Of a stretch of DNA of 12,071 bases, positions 6,947 through 12,071 are shown piece after piece; position 1 is the first letter of the stretch; every line of letters begins with the position of its first letter. The stretch spans positions 1 to 12,071 of the forward strand of contig CATKHE010000176.1 in NCBI GenBank assembly GCA_949747935.1, given 5' to 3'. A program made the translations under genes and the position numbers. This DNA comes from an uncultured Eubacteriales bacterium (GTDB taxonomy: Bacteria > Bacillota_A > Clostridia > Oscillospirales > Oscillospiraceae). The notes beneath the pieces are model-generated. The model made no database searches. It had not been told where the DNA came from and worked only from the letters and a program-made list of their open reading frames with translations.

Positions 6947-6999
6947 ACGCCGCAGCCCCCATCGAAGTCAAACTGCACACTTTGAGAGGAGAATCGTAC

Positions 7000-8214
7000 A
7001 TGAAAAAGTATACCCTGAAAGAGAAACTTATGTCTGTTGGCCCTGGCATGCTGATTGTGGGCTCCTTTATCGGCCCCGGCACCGTGACCAGCGCGACCCG
7101 CGCAGGCGCAAATTACGGCTATTCCCTGTTCTGGTGCGTCATCTTTTCTGTCATCGCGGTCATCGTGCTCCAGGGAATGGCGTCCCGTCTGGGCATCATC
7201 ACACAGGAGGGCCTCGCCGAAAACCTGGTGAACGACTTCAAGCAGCACCCCGCTCTACAGAAGACCCTCTGCTGGCTGGTGGCCATCTCCATCGCCATCG
7301 GCGGCTTCGCCTATATGGCGGGCGACCTGACCGGCACCTCCATCGGCATCTCCGCCCTGACCGGCATCTCCCCCCGGATCATTGCGCCTCTGTGGGGCGT
7401 ATGTATTCTCCTGATCGTCACCTTCGCCCGGGAAGCGGTCAAGTTTTTAGAGAAGCTCCTGGGCGTCTGCGTCTCCATCATGGCAGTGGTGTTTGTCATC
7501 ACCATGGTCGTGGTAAAGCCCGACCTGACCAAGGTCTTCGCCGGCATTATCCCCACCATCCCCTCTGGCGGCGCTCTGTACTGCGTTTCTCTGATTGGCA
7601 CCACAGTGGTTCCTTACAACCTGTACCTCCACGCCGCCAGCTCCGCCAAGACCTGGCACAACCCGGATGAGCTCCCTCTGGCCCGGTTCAGCACCAACTT
7701 CTCCATGATCGTGGGCGGCGTTGTAACCAGCGCGATTCTGATCACCTCCGCCACGGTCATGCAGGGCATGACCGTGAACAACGCCATGGATATGGCGGTG
7801 CAGCTGGAGCCCACCCTGGGTACCTTCGCGGAGCCCTTCATGGCCATCGGTCTGATTGCCGCCGGCATCTCCTCCGCGGTTTGTACTCCTCTGGGCGTCT
7901 CCTATGTTTTCGCCGGACTGTTCGGCTGGCAGACCAATAAGAGCGACAAACGCTATACCGTTACCAACACCGCCGTGCTGGTAACCGGCATCATCCTGGC
8001 CGCCATCGGCTGGGACCCCCTCGCTCTGATTATCGCCGCCCAGGCGGTTAACGGCGTGATCCTCCCCGTCAGCGTGGGCGTGGTCCTCTATTTGACCAGC
8101 CGCAGCAAGATTATGGACAAATACAAGAACACGCTTCTCCAGAACATTCTGGGTCTGGCCGTCTTCGGCATCTCCCTCATCATTGGCATTAACAGTCTGG
8201 TGTCTCTGTTTTAA
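7000..8214 (+). CDS. Nramp (SLC11)-fold transporter lacking the metal-binding motifs
   Basis: A 404-residue protein with about eleven membrane helices and the conserved Nramp frame: VGPGMLIVGSFIGPGTVTSA in helix 1, ASRLGIITQEGLAE, and GTTVVPYNLYLHAAS in helix 6. In metal-transporting Nramps helix 1 carries DPGN, whose Asp and Asn bind Mn/Fe, and helix 6 carries MPH, whose Met binds metal. Here these read GPGT (25-28) and VPY (204-206), so three metal-contacting positions and the helix-6 His are replaced by residues unlikely to bind a divalent ion. The start at 7000 has AGAGGAG 8 bases upstream; an in-frame TTG at 6982 is less likely. It heads an operon of C-N hydrolases and probably imports their substrate, perhaps an organic cation. 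The fold is firm; the substrate is inference. Confidence 0.88.
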   Translation: MKKYTLKEKLMSVGPGMLIVGSFIGPGTVTSATRAGANYGYSLFWCVIFSVIAVIVLQGMASRLGIITQEGLAENLVNDFKQHPALQKTLCWLVAISIAIGGFAYMAGDLTGTSIGISALTGISPRIIAPLWGVCILLIVTFAREAVKFLEKLLGVCVSIMAVVFVITMVVVKPDLTKVFAGIIPTIPSGGALYCVSLIGTTVVPYNLYLHAASSAKTWHNPDELPLARFSTNFSMIVGGVVTSAILITSATVMQGMTVNNAMDMAVQLEPTLGTFAEPFMAIGLIAAGISSAVCTPLGVSYVFAGLFGWQTNKSDKRYTVTNTAVLVTGIILAAIGWDPLALIIAAQAVNGVILPVSVGVVLYLTSRSKIMDKYKNTLLQNILGLAVFGISLIIGINSLVSLF

Positions 8215-8223
8215 CCTCTGATT

Positions 8224-8263
8224 GGGTCGTGACGCGTGGGACAGAGCCCCCGCGTCACGGCTC
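8224..8263 (+). other. Intercistronic hairpin between transporter and ureohydrolase genes
   Basis: CGTGACGCG (8228-8236) pairs with CGCGTCACG (8251-8259). The stem extends inward by GGG/CCC past one bulged T and outward by four pairs including two wobbles. Only a short TTT follows at 8265-8267. It could be a leaky terminator or a processing/stability element separating expression of the transporter from the enzymes. Confidence 0.55.
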
Positions 8264-8297
8264 GTTTCACAATAAATGATTGAAAGGATGTATTTCC

Positions 8298-9281
8298 ATG
8301 AAGGACAGCAAGCCCACAATCTACGACCCCGAATTTCTGCCCACCAATATTTACAGCGGCGTCCCCTCCTTTTTGAATCTTCCTGTCATCGAGACCCAGG
8401 AGGACCTGGAAGCTGTGGACGTGGCGGTGATGGGCGTACCCTGGGAAGGAGGGTGTACCATCGGCGGCTACTCCTCCTGCACCGAGGGCCCCAAGTCCAT
8501 CCGCTCCGCCTCCATCCGGTACACCGGCTACCTGCCTGAGTTCGACATTGATTCCTTTGCCCACCTCAAGGCCGGCGACTGCGGCGACATCCCCGTCCAG
8601 AACGGCAGCTATGACTTCACCTTCGCCGAAATCCGCAGGCAGTTTGGACAGATCGTGGACGCCGGCGCCATCCCCATCGTACTGGGCGGCGACCACTCCA
8701 TTGCCTATCCCACCATCAGCGAGCTGGCCAAGCGCCACCCCAAAAAGGTGGGTGTGCTCCACTTCGACGCCCATCTGGACAACTATTCCGCCTTTGGCGA
8801 GGACCCCTACTCCCGCTGCTCCCCCTTCTACTGTCTGTACAACGACCCCAACATGGACCCCACCAAAATCGTACATATCGGCATCCGCGGTCCCCGCAAT
8901 CATCAGGAGGAGCGCGCCAACGCCAGAAAATACGGTGCCACAGTGATTCCCTCCATGGAAATTAAAAAGGAGGGCTGGGAGGCCTCCATCCGGAAGGCCC
9001 TGGAAATCGCCTCCAAGGACACGGAGGTCCTCTATGTGACGATCTGCTCCGACTGTCTGGACGCCGCTTTCATGCCCCAGGGCCCCCAGGACATGGGCGG
9101 ACTGACCTCCTTTGAGCTGATGATGATGGTCCACGAGTGCGGCAAGGCCGGCGCCTCCGCCTTCGATTTCGTGGAGATTTATCCCGAAAACGGCAGCCTT
9201 CAGACAGCCTCCCACGTCGGCTGCTGGATGGCTCTGTACTTCCTGAACGGCGCGGCGGAATACCGCATGAACCATGGCTGA
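8298..9281 (+). CDS. Atypical ureohydrolase (arginase/agmatinase family)
   Basis: A 327-residue protein of the arginase/agmatinase fold, whose usual members release urea from guanidino compounds with two Mn ions. Conserved are GGDHS (130-134), HFDAHLD (155-161), IGIRG (194-198), GGLTSFE (267-273) and the catalytic-glutamate strand DFVEIYPENG (290-299). Two key places are changed. The SxDxD motif reads TICSDCLDAAF, with C250 at the bridging-metal Asp (D232 of rat arginase), D252 retained. The usual SHG segment reads SRCSPF, with R173 at the catalytic His (H141 of arginase). It keeps ligands equivalent to the single-metal site of the related histone-deacetylase fold, so mononuclear metal use or a different C-N substrate is plausible. 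GAAAGGA sets the start 9 bases upstream. The stop overlaps the next gene by 8 bases. Confidence 0.88.
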   Translation: MKDSKPTIYDPEFLPTNIYSGVPSFLNLPVIETQEDLEAVDVAVMGVPWEGGCTIGGYSSCTEGPKSIRSASIRYTGYLPEFDIDSFAHLKAGDCGDIPVQNGSYDFTFAEIRRQFGQIVDAGAIPIVLGGDHSIAYPTISELAKRHPKKVGVLHFDAHLDNYSAFGEDPYSRCSPFYCLYNDPNMDPTKIVHIGIRGPRNHQEERANARKYGATVIPSMEIKKEGWEASIRKALEIASKDTEVLYVTICSDCLDAAFMPQGPQDMGGLTSFELMMMVHECGKAGASAFDFVEIYPENGSLQTASHVGCWMALYFLNGAAEYRMNHG

Positions 9282-10488
9282 GCGCCGGTCTGTTACCCAG
9301 CTGCTGGACGAGCTGGCCCGGTTCAGCAGCACTGATCCGGAGCAGGAGGGTGTGACCCGCCTGCCCTTCACCCCGGAGCAGGAGCGGGCCGCCCGCTGGC
9401 TGGCGGAGCGCATGGAGGCGCTGGAGATGTCCCCCCGGATCGATTCCTGCGGCACTGTGGCGGGCTTCCTGCCTGGCCAGAGCGATGAGGTACTGATTCT
9501 GGGTTCCCACTATGACAGCGTACCCAACGCAGGCCGCTATGACGGCTGCGCCGGGGTCATCGCCGCGCTGGAGGTGGTCCGCCGCTTGAAGGAGGCTGGG
9601 GAGCTGCCCCGGTATTCCTTGATGGTCATGGCCCTCAACGACGAGGAAGGAGTCCGGTTTACCGACGGCTTCCTCTCCAGCCGGTCTGTCTGCGGCGTCC
9701 TGACCGGGGACAGCCGGGAGCGTATCCTGGACCGGGAGACCGGTCAGCGCTTGGGAGAGCTTCTGGACGCCTCCCCCTTCCAGGGAGAGCCAATCCGTCT
9801 GCCCGAACGGGCCAGGGCTTATCTGGAATTTCATGTGGAACAGGGCCCTGTTTTGGACCGTGAGGGGCTGTCCGCCGCCGTTGTGGACCGGATCGTGGGG
9901 GTATACCACTGCTTTTACTGCCTCCATGGGAGCCAAAACCACGCGGGCACCACACCCATGTTCAGCCGCGCCGACCCGGTTCCAGTCTTTGGCCGGATTG
10001 CCGCCCAACTTCCCGATCTGGCTCAGGAATTCCCTGGAAGCGTGGCCACCATCGGCTGGGTCGAGCTTCAGCCCAACGCCCCCAATGTGATTCCCGGCAC
10101 GCTGAAATTCAGCGTGGACCTGCGGTCCGCCGACCCGAAAACCCTGGAGCAGCTCTGCGCCAGAACAGACAAGCTGGTCCGCTCTCAAGCCGCTCAGGCC
10201 GGCCTGGAGCTGACGCAAAAGCCCAGCACCAGCGCGGCCCCAGTTGCCATGGACGCCGGTATGAGGGCCCTGCTGGACCGCTGCGTTGCCCGTGTGGGGC
10301 TGCCTGTCTTCCACATGAACAGCGGCGCGGGACACGACGCTCAGATTTTTGCCCAAAAACTGCCTGCGGCTATGCTTTTTGCCCGCAGCCGCGCCGGAGC
10401 CAGTCACTGCCGGGAGGAATTCACCTCGGAGGAGGACCTGGAGCGGGCCTGCGGCATCCTGTACCAATTCGTGAAGGAGGATTTTTAA
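9274..10488 (+). CDS. M20-family amidohydrolase (N-carbamoyl-L-amino acid hydrolase type)
   Basis: A 404-residue zinc-dependent hydrolase of the carbamoylase, ureidopropionase and allantoate amidohydrolase group. Metal and catalytic motifs are complete: GSHYDSVPNAGRYDG (H79, D90), ALNDEEGVRF (E124-E125), EFHVEQGPVLD (H187), SQNHAGTTPMFSRAD in the dimerisation lid (220-234), NSGAGHDAQ (349-357) and GASHCREEF (H378). Such enzymes release the N-carbamoyl group as ammonia and CO2, leaving an amino acid. Its ATG overlaps the end of the ureohydrolase gene by 8 bases, implying translational coupling. The next gene encodes an ATC hydrolase-like protein; in Pseudomonas the ATC-to-cysteine pathway pairs an ATC hydrolase with an N-carbamoyl-L-cysteine amidohydrolase of this family. 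Class call is firm; the substrate is not determined. Confidence 0.92.
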   Translation: MAERRSVTQLLDELARFSSTDPEQEGVTRLPFTPEQERAARWLAERMEALEMSPRIDSCGTVAGFLPGQSDEVLILGSHYDSVPNAGRYDGCAGVIAALEVVRRLKEAGELPRYSLMVMALNDEEGVRFTDGFLSSRSVCGVLTGDSRERILDRETGQRLGELLDASPFQGEPIRLPERARAYLEFHVEQGPVLDREGLSAAVVDRIVGVYHCFYCLHGSQNHAGTTPMFSRADPVPVFGRIAAQLPDLAQEFPGSVATIGWVELQPNAPNVIPGTLKFSVDLRSADPKTLEQLCARTDKLVRSQAAQAGLELTQKPSTSAAPVAMDAGMRALLDRCVARVGLPVFHMNSGAGHDAQIFAQKLPAAMLFARSRAGASHCREEFTSEEDLERACGILYQFVKEDF

Positions 10489-11001
10489 GTGGAAGAAAAG
10501 AAAAACGTTCCCGGAGCCGGGACTGACCCCGCGCTGGAGCTGGAGCCCGTCAACATGTACGTGCTGTTCGCCCGTCTGTTCGCCGATATCGCCCGCGAGG
10601 TGGAAAAGGCCTGCGGCGAGGAGGGCATCCAGGCGGTCCGGGAGGGTGTGCGCATCTTCGGCGAGAAACGAGGGCAGGACATCGCCCGCAGAGCCAAGCT
10701 GATGGGCCACCAGTGCGACGCGGAGCACTATCTCTCCTGCTACGACATGGGCCGCAGCGACTTTTTCAGCAGCGATGACGACATTCAAAAGGACACGGTG
10801 GAACAGGTCTTCACCAAGTGCGTTTTCGCCCAGACCTGGGAGCAGGACGGGGACCAGAAGTATGGCCTGCACTACTGCGAGATCATCGACCCCTCCATCG
10901 CCCGCGGCTATAATCCCTGTTTTCACTGCCTCCACGACAAGCATTTCTTCAAGGATGGACAGTGCCACTTCCTTTTTGAAATGAAACCGGAATCGGAATG
11001 A
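10489..11001 (+). CDS. L-2-amino-thiazoline-4-carboxylate (ATC) hydrolase-like protein
   Basis: A 170-residue soluble protein resembling the ATC hydrolase family, which opens the 2-amino-thiazoline ring to give an N-carbamoyl amino acid. The N-terminal half is helical (about 20-75, with GEKRGQDIARRAKLMG); the C-terminal half has HYCEIIDPSIARGYNPCFHC and a closing GQCHFLFEMK strand. It holds eight cysteines (42, 76, 84, 111, 130, 144, 147, 159), including a CxxC at 144-147, many for its size. It starts with GTG directly after the TAA of the M20 gene, with AAGGAGG 8 bases upstream, so the two are tightly coupled. The family assignment is from recalled motifs, so moderate. If right, its carbamoyl product would feed the M20 enzyme encoded just before it. 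Confidence 0.75.
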   Translation: MEEKKNVPGAGTDPALELEPVNMYVLFARLFADIAREVEKACGEEGIQAVREGVRIFGEKRGQDIARRAKLMGHQCDAEHYLSCYDMGRSDFFSSDDDIQKDTVEQVFTKCVFAQTWEQDGDQKYGLHYCEIIDPSIARGYNPCFHCLHDKHFFKDGQCHFLFEMKPESE

Positions 11002-11018
11002 TTCCCCCTCCTCTTCCA

Positions 11019-11055
11019 AGCCTTCAGCTGTCCCGGACATGAGCAGCTGAAGGCT
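11019..11055 (+). terminator. Terminator-like hairpin ending the hydrolase operon
   Basis: A perfect 12-bp stem AGCCTTCAGCTG/CAGCTGAAGGCT with a 13-base loop begins 18 bases after the ATC hydrolase-like stop codon. The following T-content is modest (GCCTTAATT), so termination may be partial or aided by Rho. Confidence 0.6.
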
Positions 11056-11204
11056 GCCTTAATTCCCCTGCTGTTTTCCCTTTCAAAAACCGCCCAGCCC
11101 CTCCCTGACCGGCAGCCGCTCCTGTATTCCGGCGTCTCCCCGCAGGCTTCAAACGCTTTCCCTGTCCGCAAAAAGATTTGCCGGGTCGGTTTTGGATTTT
11201 TCTC

Positions 11205-11233
11205 TTGCGTTCCCGAAAAAAAACGGTTATACT
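11205..11233 (+). promoter_or_regulatory. Promoter of hbd
   Basis: TTGCGT (11205-11210), a 17-base spacer rich in A, and TATACT (11228-11233). Transcription would begin near 11240 and include the double-palindrome leader. Confidence 0.5.
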
Positions 11234-11252
11234 GATAGGCGAGAGAGCGGGG

Positions 11253-11287
11253 CCGGACGCTCCGGCGGGGATGGCCGGAGCGTCCGG
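11253..11287 (+). repeat. Double palindrome in the hbd leader
   Basis: A perfect 14-bp inverted repeat, CCGGACGCTCCGGC (11253-11266) and GCCGGAGCGTCCGG (11274-11287), has a 7-base loop. Each arm is itself a 13-bp palindrome of the form CCGGA-N3-TCCGG, with centres 22 bases apart. It lies between the predicted transcription start and the ribosome site and is not followed by a T-run. It could be a stabilising 5' hairpin, an attenuating structure, or a pair of operator sites. Confidence 0.6.
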
Positions 11288-11325
11288 GACAATCTTAACA
11301 TATTACATTTTAGGAGGAAACAGTT

Positions 11326-12071
11326 ATGAAAGTAGCGATTTTCGGTGCCGGCACCATGGGCAGCGGTATTGCTCAGGTCTTTGCAGCCAAGGGCCACACC
11401 GCCCTGATGTACGCCAGCAGCGTGGCTTCCGCCCAGCGGCACAAGGACAACCTGGACAAGTCCCTGCAGAAGCGGGTGGACAAGGGCAAGATGGACCAGG
11501 CCGCCAAGGATGCCCTGATGGCCAACGTGCTGGTGGAGGAGAAGTCTGCGGCTGCCGACGCCGATCTGATCATCGAGTGCGTCAAGGAGGACATGGTCAC
11601 CAAGAAGGAACTGCTCAACGAGCTGGATGCCATGTGCAAGGAGAGCGCCATCTTCGCCTCTAACACCTCCTCCCTGTCCATCACCGAGATGGCCCTGGGC
11701 CTGAAGCACCCCGTCATCGGAATGCACTTCTTCAACCCCGTGCCCAACATGAAGCTGGTGGAGATTATCCGGGGTGCCAACACCACTCAGGAGACCTTTG
11801 ACGCCATCTGGAACCTGTCCAAGGAGATTGGCAAGGAGCCCGTGGAGGTGGCCGAGGCCCCTGGGTTTGTGGTCAACAAGATTCTCATTCCCATGATCAA
11901 TGAGGCCGCCGACCTGTTATATACCGGCGTGGCCTCCGCCGAGGGCATTGACACCGCCATGAAGCTGGGTGCCAACCACCCCATGGGCCCCCTGGCTCTG
12001 GGCGATCTGGTGGGCCTGGACGTGTGTCTGGCCATTATGGACACCCTCTACAATGAGACCGGCGATCCCAA
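11326..12071 (+). CDS. hbd: 3-hydroxybutyryl-CoA dehydrogenase (3' end beyond window)
   Basis: The first 248 residues of an enzyme usually about 280 long; the reading frame is open to the window end. It reduces acetoacetyl-CoA to 3-hydroxybutyryl-CoA in butyrate formation. The N-terminal Rossmann motif is IFGAGTMGSGIA (5-16). Catalytic-region motifs are ASNTSSLSIT (111-120), GMHFFNPVP (132-140, H134 as catalytic His) and LVEII (E146). The C-terminal dimer domain begins with APGFVVNKIL and includes HPMGPLALGDLVGLD. AGGAGG 9 bases before the ATG gives a strong start. With its own promoter and leader, and a hairpin separating it from the hydrolase operon, it is probably the first gene of a butyrate-pathway cluster continuing to the right. 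Confidence 0.95.
   Translation, partial: MKVAIFGAGTMGSGIAQVFAAKGHTALMYASSVASAQRHKDNLDKSLQKRVDKGKMDQAAKDALMANVLVEEKSAAADADLIIECVKEDMVTKKELLNELDAMCKESAIFASNTSSLSITEMALGLKHPVIGMHFFNPVPNMKLVEIIRGANTTQETFDAIWNLSKEIGKEPVEVAEAPGFVVNKILIPMINEAADLLYTGVASAEGIDTAMKLGANHPMGPLALGDLVGLDVCLAIMDTLYNETGDP

Noticed and set aside
8224..8263. GGGTCGTGAC resembles the start of the ZTP (pfl) riboswitch
   Set aside because: The rest of the consensus, including the CCGCCUGGGC pseudoknot segment, is absent, and the bases are explained by a simple hairpin.
7447..8319. A 290-codon minus-strand frame opposite the transporter gene
   Set aside because: A shadow of the transporter reading frame, with composition rich in Gly, Asp, His and Asn and no motif.
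9070..11040. A 656-codon open frame on the minus strand opposite the ureohydrolase, M20 and ATC hydrolase-like genes
   Set aside because: It is antisense to three genes with clear family motifs. Its translation is low-complexity (Ala/Gly/Leu/Val-rich) with no recognisable domain, as expected opposite GC-rich third positions.
11288..11310. Possible Rex redox-repressor site before hbd
   Set aside because: Only one half-like TTAACA is seen; the second half of the TTGTTA/TAACAA palindrome is missing.

Overview
The window is GC-rich apart from AT-rich promoter stretches. It carries strong AGGAGG-type ribosome sites, an LtaS-like polyglycerolphosphate synthase and a clostridial-type 3-hydroxybutyryl-CoA dehydrogenase. 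This points to a Gram-positive, probably butyrate-forming gut Clostridium relative, such as an Oscillospiraceae/Flavonifractor-like lineage. The taxonomic guess rests on gene content and composition only.

Left part (1-3610). The edge holds four short hairpin-forming palindromes in a row. Two minus-strand envelope genes follow: a BI-1/YetJ-family membrane protein (103-819, own promoter) and a lipoteichoic-acid-synthase-like enzyme (918-3101). The roughly 500-base gap 3102-3609 contains a candidate small structured RNA bounded by an inverted repeat with a promoter at each end (3277-3370), and a minus-strand terminator (3431-3470) serving the glutamine synthetase transcript. I see nothing in 3471-3609.

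Centre (3610-11001). This looks like one co-regulated catabolic locus. On the minus strand lie glnA (3610-5034), an Asp/Glu-racemase/maleate-isomerase superfamily gene (5072-5782) and an IclR-type regulator (5878-6651). Divergent on the plus strand are an Nramp-fold transporter (7000-8214), an arginase/agmatinase-family hydrolase (8298-9281), an M20 amidohydrolase of the N-carbamoyl-amino-acid hydrolase type (9274-10488, 8-base overlap) and an L-2-amino-thiazoline-4-carboxylate (ATC) hydrolase-like protein (10489-11001, abutting). Near-identical 15-bp palindromes of the form TTTGATATTATCAAA occur upstream of the transporter (6836-6850, 6915-6929) and at the start of the racemase gene (5762-5776). 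They tie both arms to one regulator, most simply the IclR protein.

Two members are atypical. The transporter has GPGT and VPY where metal-transporting Nramps have DPGN and MPH. The ureohydrolase has Cys in place of a bridging metal-ligand Asp and Arg in place of the catalytic His. My inference is that the locus imports an organic amidine, guanidino or ureido-type compound. It would be hydrolysed stepwise (amidine/ring opening, then decarbamoylation), with a racemase/isomerase adjusting stereochemistry and glutamine synthetase capturing the ammonia. The substrate cannot be told from sequence.

Right part (11002-12071). After a terminator-like hairpin, a promoter and a striking double-palindrome leader precede hbd, which runs off the window.
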